This document shows, one piece after another, positions 45,641 through 56,300 of a stretch of DNA of 64,000 nucleotides. The notes beneath the pieces were generated by a model that saw nothing but the letters and a program-made list of their open reading frames with translations, had not been told where the DNA came from and did no database searches. Within the stretch, counting starts at the first letter, position 1; each line of letters begins with the position of its first letter. This stretch comes from Gnetum montanum (taxonomy: Eukaryota; Streptophyta; Gnetopsida; Gnetales; Gnetaceae). The stretch spans positions 502,766 through 566,765 of the forward strand of contig MNCI01011946.1 of the NCBI GenBank assembly GCA_015680685.1. The letters run 5' to 3'. The position numbers and the translations under genes were made by a program.

Positions 45641-46570
45641 CTTTGTAAGCTTAACCAATAACTTTGTGATCTTAGAGAAATTTTCTATAAATCATTAGTA
45701 GTAGCCAATGTGTCCAAGGAATGATCAGACATTTTTAACTATCTCTTGTTAGCATGTGATTCCTTGGATGACCCTTATCTTTTTTTAGCCTACCTCAATC
45801 CCTTCTTGCGAAATTTGGTGCCCCAATACTATGGCCTCTTTGACCATTAAATGGCTTTTTTGCTAATTAAGCCTAAGGTTTGTTTCAACACATCTTTTTA
45901 GTACCTACTCAAGGCTATCCAGGGCTTGCTTAAATGTAACCCCATAGGTAGAGAAGTCATTCATAAAGACTTCTACCCCATTACTAATTTACTGTTGAAA
46001 AATGCTAAGGACCAAGTGTTGAAATGTTGCAGGGGCATTGCATAGACCAAATGACATCTTACAATATGCAAAAGTCCCCCAAGGACTCATGAATGTTATT
46101 TTGGCCTGATCTTCTAATGCAATCTAGATTTGGTTATAGCCACTGTAACCATCCAGGAAGCTATAATAATAATGCCTAGATATGGTGTCCAATACTTTTT
46201 TTACAAATGGTAATGGAAAATGATCTTTAACTATTGTCATATTTAACAACCTAAAGTCTATGCAAACCAGCCACTTGCCATCTTTCTTTGGCATAATTAC
46301 AAGTGGGCTAACCCACTCACTATCTGTAATGGGATACATGAACCCTACCTTGAGGAGTTATTCTATTTCCTTCTTAACAATCTGCTTCAACTTGGGATTC
46401 AACTGCCATTGTGGCTGCCTTCTTGGCTTCATGGCCGAGTTAGTGTAAATACGATGTTGGCGTATCCTTGGATCAATTCTAGTTAGTTCAAGATATGACC
46501 AACCAAAGGTTGTTAACCACTTGTTGACCATCTTCAACAACCTATCTTTCTATTTAGGAGCAAGATTTAC
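45640..46570 (-). pseudogene. Element B reverse transcriptase
   Basis: Minus strand: TTFGWSYLELTRIDPRIRQH, YPITDSEWVSPLVIMPKKDG, VCIDFRLLNMTIVKDHFPLP, SFLDGYSGYNQI (open 46124-46339), VFMNDFSTYG, GHQISQEGIEV and SFLGHIGYY. The catalytic box is FMND (plus 45956-45967): the second catalytic Asp region has lost its first D to N, so activity would be abolished. Confidence 0.85.
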
Positions 46571-46899
46571 ATTGATGATAACTGACTTGCCATTGTCTAA
46601 AAATGCATGCTCCATGCTAACAAGTAGAGTTTTTAACTCTAGGGGCTCTTACTTGAAACTATCAAGGATTTTCAACTCTTCCCAAAAGGTATCATCATTT
46701 TCATCATCAAAGAGTTAGCAATGAACTTGCCAAAGTTCATCCATACCTTCGATATAAGCACATGTTAGGCTCTCAAAGGGTTCCATGCATAGTGTGTTGC
46801 TATCAAAGTTAGTTGTTAGCCACTAGGTGTCCTCATGTTTTGTGGTTACTACATATAGACACCTTTGAGTATCGGTTTCATGTGCACACTAATTACATG

Positions 46900-47480
46900 C
46901 TTTAATGTATGTACTTTTGATGGACCAGATTTTTTGCACACAATTGCACCCATTATTGCTATACGCAATGCATGGAACATGCTTCTTCTCTAGTCATTCA
47001 AATTAACTTTCTTTGGAAATTTCCAAGAAGAGGTCCCTAATTCCCATTCGTGCATCAACAGTGCTCAACCATGCGCTTCCATAATGATGGAGAAGTTGCC
47101 TTTGTAGTTTTCTACCCCTATCACAAGAAAATTGGCAAGATAAGACCACTAGCAAATTGTGGTCACAATGTCCTCAACTAATCCCAAAGGGACAGTGATT
47201 GATTGATTTGCCAATTCTAAATAGACATTGCCCTTCTTGAGAGGTGGTAGGTTCCAAGCCTTGTACATGTCATACAAGATGAGGTTGACCGTAGAACTAA
47301 AATCAAGAAGAGCCTTGCATGGCTCATGTCCTACGATCTGCAAGTAAATAAGAGGAATTCCTAGGTTAGATCATTTCATGGGAAGGTTACCATCCTTGAT
47401 CTAATTGAAAATAGCATGAGTTAATAACACAGTGTAGATCTAAGGTAGTGTTTGGTTTGAAGAGTGCTTGAATGTGTTGG
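46900..47480 (-). pseudogene. Element B aspartic protease
   Basis: Minus strand, open at 47149-47343: VGHEPCKALLDFSSTVNLIL, then LPPLKKGNVYLELANQSITV and LVEDIVTTIC. The active site reads DFSS (plus 47293-47304) instead of DSGS, so it is inactive. The flap side (FLVIGVENYKGNFSIIM-like) follows near 47100. Confidence 0.75.
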
Positions 47481-48129
47481 ATGCAGAGGATGAGGGTGTT
47501 GGAGATATAGGGTAACTAGCCACATTAGCTTGTGAGGGGTTGGGAGGATTGTTGGATAGAAAAAATGGTCATTTCCTAGATTGATTGTCTAAACCACTCA
47601 GCTAGAAGGTTAGTCATAAATTTACAGCCCTTGTAGCATTTCGTTGCTACTATGGTGGGGAAATTTCACACTTCATGGATAGAGCAAGAGGTAACTGGGT
47701 TGAGGATGGAGGGATGTGTGTAGAAAAATGTGGAGGATGATATGGATATGGGTGCTTCTCTCAAGTACATGGTGAATGAGTTCGATGGTACTTTGGAGGA
47801 TAATAGTGACGCTGAAATGAGGTCTGGCTTACAGAGCTTCATGGAGAAACGGGTTGCTAAACATAGTACCCATATGCATCTAGTTGTCTATAATGGTACT
47901 ACTATCTTGGTAGTGGCATTGCCCATGATTATAGTTGGTGACACTATTGGTATTGCTCATATGATTATGACAATGCTCCACTTGGATAGTAAGCTTGATA
48001 TTGTTGATGGAACTGCCTTGAATTGCCCTGAGGATAAGGCAATTGTCTGGATGCTTACCTTCATGCTAATCAAGGATTCAACACATATACCCCAGACTCT
48101 TGTAAGTGTGACACCACACAAGGCAATGT

Positions 48130-49869
48130 CCCTTCAAATTATCATATTAATAGATGTCACATCTATCATCATCATTGGAGTTTGTTTCCACAACTTCCTC
48201 TACTACAATAGCTTTGCCCCTACCTCTTTGGTAGGAACGTTTAGCTTCTTTTTGCCTCCTGTGGTCATTATCACTATTCTTCTCTTTATATTCTTTAGCA
48301 ATCTTCATAGGAATTTGGAATTTTTCATCCAAATAATTCCATAATTTATCAACCTTTGTCAAAATATCAGAAATAGATTTGAATAGGCAAGGTTTTCTTA
48401 TTCATCACTCCATCAAGTGGTAACTTCTCCTCGTCATAAAACCAAACCTCCCTTTTCTTGATGGAAGGATCTCTATTATATTCCTCTACACTTTCACTTT
48501 TTGCAACTCACCTTCTTCTTTTGCTACCTACTCTATTAGCTTTTGTATCTGATGTGCTCTCAATTCGAATAGTCTCCCTTGGGCATAAACCCCAAGAGTT
48601 CTTCTACTTTTTGCTCTAAGCCCATCTATGATGTGGCAAAGTTGCCACTCTAAGAATAATCATGGCTAGGCCATCAATGTAAAAGAGAATAATATCTATC
48701 CATGGAGGCATCCAAGGGTTCATGTATTCCCTATTTCTAGCCTTTAATTTTCCTTCTCAAATTAGACACTCTAGAGTATGTCTGGCATTTTTCATTAAAC
48801 AATTCCAACATGGTACTCCATCTATGAATGGATTCTAGCTCCAAGGGCTGGTACCAGCTTTGTACTTTTTTAATGAGTGTCCTAGAAAAGAGCTTGAGTT
48901 TCTACCAATCATTTTCAATGTTCTACAAGGAACAGGCATCATGGAAAGCTTGTAGATGTGTCTACGGGTCAAAGTTATATCCCCCCTCAAATCTTGGGAT
49001 ATTGTTCATGTCTAAGTGCTTGATCTGACCATCTTTCACATGCCTAGTTGGAATCTTGATTGCCTATACAATGTTAAGCATGCTTTCAGTTGCCAACAAA
49101 GGCTCATCATCATCATTATTTCATTATCACCAATGATGTCCTCTATTAGCCCTTCGTCCACAGTGATCATGTTGTTCACCTTCATCACAGTTGTTCCTTT
49201 TGTGGCATCTTTCAGAATCATAAGAAGAGGAAGAAGAAGATGCAAATGAAGAGGGAAAATAGGGAGGAAGACCACCACTTCTATGGTGTTTTCTAACTTC
49301 TCTTTAGTTGTCACAACTATGTTCATTAGATTTCTTATTATCTTGACACTTTTCTAAGCCCTTCCTTAAGTACAATCTTTTCCTAAACCTAGTTTGTTGA
49401 TAATGGAATGTAGATTTAGGTTCACACCCCCATCATCAGTAACAAGAGATGAAGAATTTTCATGTTGAAAGCCTTCAAAGAAAGGGCCCTCATTATCATC
49501 TTGGTTTAGTAGGAATAAGGGATTAGTGAATCATTTCCCCTTCACAAACTCATGATGCTTCTCCTAGTATCAATCTTTCCTACATTGTGTGTCAATGGGA
49601 TGGTAGTCTTGAGTTGCATAACCATTCACAACATATTCCTCTTGAAGATCTTGGATGACTAACTTCGTAAGAGTTTGAAGTAGCATCCTAAGCACAGATC
49701 AATCAGGAGGCATTACAATGTTCCCTTCCATATCATGCCATCGCAATTGTTCATCCTGGTCCAAGATGAAGGTGAAATCAAGCACATACTCATCTAGATG
49801 AGTATATAGCACCTTGCAGTATTGAGGGACTGGTGGTTTGACATCTTCATGCCTATGAGCAGAAGACAT
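48130..49869 (-). pseudogene. Element B gag
   Basis: Start MSSAHRHEDVKPP at 49869, about 130 bp after the PBS. N-terminal module with VLYTHLDEYVLDFTFILDQD and GNIVMPPD. Ser/Pro-rich and acidic linker (49030-49330). Core fragments (TLECLI, HRWA-shifted frames), tail EYNRDPSIKKREVWF and KTLPIQ. The knuckle is decayed to CDIY at about 48147-48160. At least fifteen stops or shifts. Confidence 0.75.
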
Positions 49870-50000
49870 TTTGCAAACAAATAAAATATCAGTGTGCTTT
49901 TGTAATTATATAATTTGTGAATGATGTCGACCTTGGGGTTTGTCCAATGATATTAATAATGTTCACTAATCCTAGATAGTGCATGTTTCAACAAAAAGAG

Positions 50001-50018
50001 TCTCTGACAACAGTGCCA
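50001..50018 (-). promoter_or_regulatory. Element B primer binding site (tRNA-Asp-like)
   Basis: The minus strand reads TGGCACTGTTGTCAGAGA one base after the LTR end. It matches 13 of 18 positions of the tRNA-Asp complement, with all five differences transitions. Confidence 0.7.
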
Positions 50019-50019
50019 A

Positions 50020-50951
50020 TGATGAGCTGTGAGGTACCCCTACGCTCAACCATACGAATCACAAAGCATTTATATATGATTTGGTTGAATTCCAAGGACT
50101 TTATTGTTTCTGGTACATTAATCTTCTAGGAAGTGAACCTTGCCCTAATGGTCATTTGTTGTCTTACTAATTACACTTGTGATGCACATGGTATGGTTAA
50201 GTGTGATCGAGGCATATGATTTTTATTGTTTTGTGTTTTATGTTTCTTGGTACTTAAATAGAGAGGTGAAGTGATTTAATAACTAATTCAATTTAACTAC
50301 TTAACTATTCTCTAACTAGTCCTAACATAACCATCCAGTCCCACTTTGCATACATGTCTTGAACCCACGTATCCACTGCTGGGTTACCAAGTGCTACGCT
50401 ACTGGGCACACCAAGCAATAATGCTGCTAGGATTACCAAGCAAATGTGTGTTTACACTTAAAAGTGGTCGTACTTATGTGTTTAATCTATTTAGCTTACA
50501 TAATTAACTAATCATTTAAAGTCTAATTTAGCTTAATTAATTGCATATTTAATGAAAATAATGAATGCATAAATAAATCATTAATCTATTCTAAGTGTTG
50601 CAAGGTTTGATCAAAAAGCTCATCTTTATTATTGTACACACTAGTGTGGTTCAGGTACAATAGTGCTCGAATAAAGATTTGTACACTTTCTAACTCTTGC
50701 TACGAGCACTCAAAGAAATATTCTAACTTTCAAATGGAAAAAACTACAAGAGCTCTACTACTGCTATGAATTCTTATGTTCATAAACATGGTTGTGAGCT
50801 CATATTTATAGTTTTTGCTATAGGACTACATCGACGGGGCCCTATAGATGTAGCAAATGCTACATCAATGTAGCCCCATCAACAGGGCAACACCACATAA
50901 ACAGGGCCCCATAGATGAGGGCCTGTCGACATGACACTTTGATGCTCATCA
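50020..50951 (-). repeat. Element B 5' LTR
   Basis: 932 bp, partner of 21453-22393. U3 carries ACATCGACGGGGCCC, TAGATGTAGCAAATGCTACATC-like dyads and CATCGATG variants (50825-50945). The gaaccttgccctaatggtca segment near 50138 is shared word for word with the partner. Confidence 0.9.
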
Positions 50952-52520
50952 CCACGTAAAAGACTTTTGGTGAACACCTAGCAACTCAAGCTTTTTCTTG
51001 AACCTAAAATAACCAGTGGAACCAAAGCCTTAACTGATGAACATGAATACTTGATCTTTCATATCTCCCCCTTCCAACTCAGTCGTGGGGAAGATGGCCA
51101 TCAATGTGATATTATACAAGTGGCTTCTCAGTTTTTAACGTTTTCATCTTACACTATTTTTCATATGTTTCCCATTTTCTTGAATAGTTTACAATTTTTT
51201 CTATATTTTGCATTATTTAGACTTTCCTTACATTCCTTTATTTTTCTTTTTCTTTATTTTCATCAAGTCTTTGTACCCACTACAGTTTTGATTGATGGTG
51301 GTTTGTGACATTATTTACTTGATTGCAAATGAGTGGATTTGATCTTAGAATTTTGCTATTAATTAATGGAGCATTGGTTCTTTTGATGATACTAGGCAGT
51401 GAGTCCATATCATCCACCATCCCACAAAACTCTATGGTGTTTCCTCATTTTGAAAATATGAGGTCCCTTTTTAATAACAAGTTATAATGAATTGGTCACC
51501 TTGGTACTTTCCAAGCTTGGGAGGAATTAAGTGGATAAACAAGGATGTGGCTTCAAGGGGATTTGTCATGTTTTGTACCTGCTTGTTGTTTGGGGTTACA
51601 TGAGTATTTCCATGGATTTGTCATCGTTCCTCCATTGACCAATAAATAAGAAATAATGTCTTTGGATGGTGTGGTTCTCATTGGCAAAGAAAAAAACAAA
51701 ACAATGGGAATTCAAATCACACCCCTTAGACAAAATAATAGGCTACAAGCACTGGTTATGGGGCTAGAAAGACATGTTACCCATGCTTGAAGGAATCCCT
51801 CTAACTAAGGTCCTTTGCACTTCTTGCCTTTCTTTTTTTCTTTCTTTGGAATGATGAGTGATCTATGGGGGTGTTCTTATACCTTGAAGGGTGGAATGGT
51901 CTAATGTGCCAATGCAAAGTTATTGGAAGTGGATGGTCTTGATTTGGACTAAGGAAGGAAGCTCTCAGGTCATATTAATCACATCCTTCACAAGGGACTT
52001 CACGTGACCAAAGTACAAGACTCCATTTCATACTCTCTCTGATCCACTTTTTCTTCTCATATCCCACCTCACTACCTCTTCTCATGATTCTATCGATGGA
52101 TTCATTTTGAGATGGTCTTTATTTTTTGATAATTTCCTTGGTGATTTGGTTTTTAATAATCCACAACCATTAATCACCCTTGGGGCCCAAAGACTCCTTG
52201 GTTTAAGGGCATGTAAGGGTATTAAGGACATGAGCCTACTATGAGAATGATCCACTTGCATACTCCTTGGTTGGGATGGTTAAGTTCCTTATCCCTTAGC
52301 CATTTTTTCTTTCAAAACACTTGTTTTCCACCTTGGTGCACCCATTTCTTGCATTTCTTGGCACATAAATCTCCTACTAAATATCCTTTCAAAATGTATT
52401 CCTTGTCCTCTTCAAGCATTCGTACTTATTCTAGGCTTTTTTAGCTTCCTTTGGATCCCAATTTCATGGGAAAATCTCCTTTTTCTTACTTAGTTTTAAA
52501 TTAGAAAAATTTTCATTTTT

Positions 52521-52598
52521 GGCTGCATCGATGCATCTTTGTTGACACATCCCCATTTGACTCATCCCCATCAACATAGCACAAAAATAGTATAAATA
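52521..52598 (+). promoter_or_regulatory. Internal promoter candidate of element A
   Basis: CTGCATCGATGCATC dyad, then GTTGACACATCCCC and CATCCCCATCAACAT, followed by TATAAATA at 52591-52598. The same palindrome words occur in the U3 of element A's own 5' LTR (13876-13935). It stands about 430 bp before the third ORF. Confidence 0.55.
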
Positions 52599-52744
52599 GT
52601 AATGGGAGTTAGAAAATTTTTCACATTTGCTTCAAAATGCCAGAGGAGTTTTTGCAATTTTTAGAGTCAAGAGCCTTCCCAAGCCCATAACTTCCTAACT
52701 ACTTTTCCAAATCAACTTATTCTTCAGCCCTACAACTACAGAAG

Positions 52745-53026
52745 GTGAGCTTTACATTATGGGGGCTATAAACCTATGGTTCTTGATAGAAAATTTTTCT
52801 AACTCCCACACAATTTAACTAATAAAATAATATTAAATATTACTAATTCACTTGAGTTAAACCTCACCAACGAACTTGGGTAAACATTATAGTAAAATAA
52901 TATTAAAATAATTAGTCTACTATGATCACAAGCAAGCCTAAGTGTAACTAGCCAAATGGGACAAGGTATCAAAGTGTTATAAGTTATACATAAAATGCTA
53001 ATCCTTGGATATGTTTCTAATCACAA
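52745..53026 (+). other. Putative intron upstream of element A third ORF
   Basis: Donor AAG/GTGAGC at 52745, branch-like TTTCTAAT at about 53013. The acceptor position directly before ATG now reads AA, where B and C have AG. Length would be 282 bp, against 302 bp in B. Only the donor is canonical, so this copy could no longer be spliced at that site. Confidence 0.4.
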
Positions 53027-55880
53027 ATGGCACCAAAGAGAATACCAGAAGAAGGACCATCCCAACAACAAGATAATCAGCTGAGAGGGAAAAGGTACTA
53101 GCAGTCACAATAGCCCCAAGAAGGAGAAGCAAAAAAACATGTCAAGGGACCTCTTTGGGAGGAGCCTAAAATGGAATCCATTCATCAGATTCCTACTGCA
53201 CAAATAGGCTAGGCTAGGCAAGATGAGATGCCAGGGCCTAGATCAAATTTGAAAGTCACCTTGACAAAGGCCTGCCTGAGATAAATTCATTCTAATGAGG
53301 TCCAAAGTGTAGTTCTCTAAGAACTTAACTTTGGTCCCTTCTTGGAACTTGTGTCAAAAGAGATAAAGATACAACTTCAAGGCTCTTCCATGTGGCCTAT
53401 CCTCACTACAAATGGGAAGTGGTACATGAAAGAGACTTACCTCTTCTAGAATAACTAGTAGGAAGATGCCACTATGAAGATTAAGGACATTAGCATGTCT
53501 TATTTGGGCAAGGCCATTACAGAGGCCCTCAAGTTGCTTGGTAGTGGGGTAACTTTGGTAGAGATCTCTACATAAGTGAACCTAGATGTCAAAAAGGAAT
53601 GGATCCAACAATGCCATGGAGTGGACTGTAAGGAGTACAGTGCATTCACCAAGGTAGAGAAGGCCTACTTTAAGATTATAGCCTCTCACTTAAGCCCAAC
53701 AGTGACGCCAAGTAAGATCACTACCTTCTTTGCTTATGCGTGTGCTGCTCTAAGTGGAAAATTCCTAGTGAACCTCTTCCAGCTGATCTTTGTAGAGATG
53801 GAGAAATGATTCAAAGTGAATGAGCATGGGAGGAAGACACTCCCCTTTCCTTTCCTTTCCTATTTTAAAAACTCTACAAAAGAGTATGGATAACCCATTT
53901 TTCTAATGACATACATTGTCATGCTCCTATCGCATCTTGGCAAGAGATGATGAAAGATAAGGCACGCAACAAGATTCTTGAAGAGAAGTCACCATCACCA
54001 CCACCACCTCCTCAAGAGATAATGTGAGAGGCTCATGTGGCAATTGAGTGCATAAAGAAGCTTTGTGAGAAACTCATGTAATAGCAGTAAGAAGGACCAA
54101 GTGTGGAAAGCCTTTAGTCTACCAGATAGCGTTGAGTCACCTCAATGAAGTCACTTGAACCATTAGTTGGCTGGAAAATATTGCATCACTTTTTTGGCAT
54201 AAAGAATGCAGGCATCCATGAGATCAAATCCAAGTATCCAAGAGGTAACCATGTCCATCCCAAGATAACAAAAATTCCCAAAGATGTCTAGGAATGCTAC
54301 CACTTTCTCAGTGTGCCTAGAGGATGGTAAGGGAATGATTGTCCTAGTGATGCAGCATCACAAATAAGAAACAATGGCAGAGGGGGTGGCTAATTAAGTC
54401 ACAGAGGCCTTGAACACTCTTGTGGCCACTATGCTAGACATTGCTACACTCAAAGACATGTAGGCATCTGTAGGAGCAAGTAACTGAAGGCTAAGTAAAG
54501 CCCAATACAAAGAGGTGTTGGATCAACTAGTGGGAACCGACCAACTACTTCCATAGATCTTCAATCTCCTGGAAAACATCACTACTACCTAGTCAAAGTT
54601 GTTGGAGATCAAGGGTAATCTCCTCATTGCAAATGCCTAACTTGAGGTAGCCACAACTGAAAACTGACAGTTGGCTACCGAAGTTGCAAAATTAAGAAAC
54701 CGCTTAGTTGATCCTGTCATTCTTAGCCAAGTAATTAAATAAGATAAAGCTTTCTTACAACTTCAAAACAAATTAAAACAGGCTAAGAATGCAAAGGAGA
54801 TGGTGGTTTTCAACATGTCGTTATTAGAGGTCCTAGCCTTCAACATCAATAAGGACTTGTTGCAAGTCTATAAGGAGAACCTCACTATGACCAAAGACAT
54901 TCACCGCCTATGCAATGTTGAAGCACAAAAAATCAAATGGTTGAATTTATGCAATAGAAAAAGTAGCTTGCCAAGGTAAACATGGACCTGAGGAAGTTGG
55001 TAGCCAAAAATCATAATCTCTAAATGGAGAAAGTTTGTGCCCTTCATCAAAAATTGACCATTGAGATAGTTGCCTGGAAGAATGATGCCCTAAATTTTAA
55101 ACAAGTATAGAATCATTGCAAGAACCAAGTTGGCCTCCTTAAAGAGGTAAATGAGAGAGAAATTCAACTGGCAAAGGCAAAAATGATGAGGCCCTCCAAC
55201 AAAGATGCGATGTGTGGCAACCAGTCTTTGATGGATTGAATGCCTATAAAAAAGCAGAGATTCACCTAAAGGAGTTGCAAATTTAGGAGATAACTAAATA
55301 CATGGAGCTTGCCAACCTTCATTCTGCAAACTTGGCAATGTTGATAGCTAGAAGGCCATGGTCAGAGTTAGAGAAGTAGGTGGCCAACTAGTACCTTCTA
55401 TATGAGGCCAAGTTCAGGCATCACAAGGACATAAAGTAGAAGCTAGAAATAGTAAATGTAGAGCTTGAAGTTCTTAGGAGTTGGTTTACAAACTAGCAAT
55501 TGGTTGCTAAGGACCTTACCAAGAGAATGAATGACTACCAAGAGTTGCAAAACCTCATTAGGAGGTTCGATGTAGAACATAAACAATTTGTAGCCTAGTT
55601 TGTCAATGTCAAGGAACTATTCCTGACAATGTCCTATCCATGGAACATCCCCGTACTAGCCCACATTGGTGATGCCACATGAACTGTGTACAACTCATGA
55701 AGTAAGGAGGAAAAGATGAAGCCATTGCTGGATGATTTTTGCCTTCATCGGAAGTATTAGCTGCAACAGGATAGCCACAACCATCACCTTAGCATTAACT
55801 ATCATCGCCACATGCATAAGAGACTGGAAAACGTCCTTCAGCACCCAAGGAGCCTCCACCTTCTAGCACTGTCTGATCTT
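53027..55880 (+). pseudogene. Element A third ORF (envelope position): globular domain plus coiled coil
   Basis: Start MAPKRIPEEGPSQQQD at 53027. Globular part: SSMWPILTTNGKWYMKETYL, SYLGKAITEALKLLG, then the open stretch 53576-53809 with VEKAYFKIIASHLSPTVTPS and ACAALSGKFLVNLFQLIFVE, followed by LPFPFL. Coiled coil 54440-55600 with repeated Leu/Lys/Gln heptads. Pro/Ser-rich end (APKEPPPSS) near 55845. About thirty stops. Same gene as 22600-25502 and 29980-32924. Confidence 0.72.
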
Positions 55881-56104
55881 CTCTTTGTCTTTAGTTGTCA
55901 GAGGATTCTAGCTATCCAATTTTGTAAGGGTGTTCAATTTTATTCTCCTAAACATCCATTTTTGTAATTATTGTAATTCCATATAATCATACACTTAGGG
56001 TCAGTCAGTCTAGTCAATTGGTCTATGATATCATACCTTCCAAATTTTGTAAGAAGCTTGAGCCTACTTTTGTTCACTCGAGAGCAAGTTTTCAATCAGT
56101 CATG

Positions 56105-56295
56105 AGTGTTGGCTTACAATTAACCATACACTTGCACTTACACAAGTGAAGCTAAGAAAATAACGATCACGTCCTTAAGTCACTACCTTGGTTATTGTGC
56201 ATTTAGAGAGCTAAAGTCCATAGAATTCAACTAGATCGCTAGTGAAATGCTTGTCATTCATATAGTTGGGCATAGGGACTACTCTTTACTCATCA
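56105..56295 (+). repeat. Element A 3' LTR, only the terminal fragment
   Basis: After CAATCAGTCATG the expected GGGGG tract, U3 and R are missing. Sequence resumes in U5 (TTAACCATAC, ACAAGTGAAG) and ends TTTACTCATCA at 56295, followed by the ATTAT target duplication. It is the partner of 13855-14453, but the two remnants barely overlap because each lost a different half. Confidence 0.75.
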
Positions 56296-56300
56296 ATTAT

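Larger units (their letters stand above)
21453..50951 (-). mobile_element. Element B: Athila/Tat-like Ty3 retrotransposon nested in A
   Basis: Minus-strand element: 3' LTR 21453-22393, third ORF, spacer, integrase, [element C], RNase H, RT, protease, gag, PBS, 5' LTR 50020-50951. Target duplications CCAAG (21448-21452) and CCACG (50952-50956) differ at one base. The two LTRs align end to end with roughly one difference in seven or eight by eye. Without C it is about 13.4 kb. The element A integrase C-terminus reads on across the insertion when the element and one target copy are removed, which confirms the boundaries. Confidence 0.9.
50952..53026 (+). other. Element A integrase tail and spacer
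   Basis: The first codons (SPRKRLLVNT) finish the integrase begun before element B. A PPT-like CAGTCGTGGGGAAGATGG lies at 51080-51097, then a T-rich tract (51120-51290), a TGGTGTGGTTCTC box near 51668, a promoter block (52521-52598), a splice donor (52745) and the third ORF start at 53027. The overall order matches the spacers of B and C. The hydrophobic frame 51051-51308 comes from the T-rich tract. Confidence 0.65.
13855..56295 (+). mobile_element. Element A: Athila/Tat-like Ty3 retrotransposon, outermost of the nest
   Basis: Flanked by identical 5-bp target duplications ATTAT (13850-13854 and 56296-56300). Left half: 5' LTR remnant, gag, protease, RT, RNase H, integrase (13855-21452). Right half: integrase tail, spacer, third ORF and 3' LTR remnant (50952-56295). 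Element B separates the halves and a solo LTR sits in the integrase. Without insertions it is about 12 kb. The 3' part of the 5' LTR, the PBS and the gag start are deleted, as is most of the 3' LTR. Every coding domain contains stops. RNase H wording ('TENV.TDHLS...DQFPDELLF') and the tRNA-Asp primer of its relatives point to the Athila/Tat branch. Confidence 0.9.
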
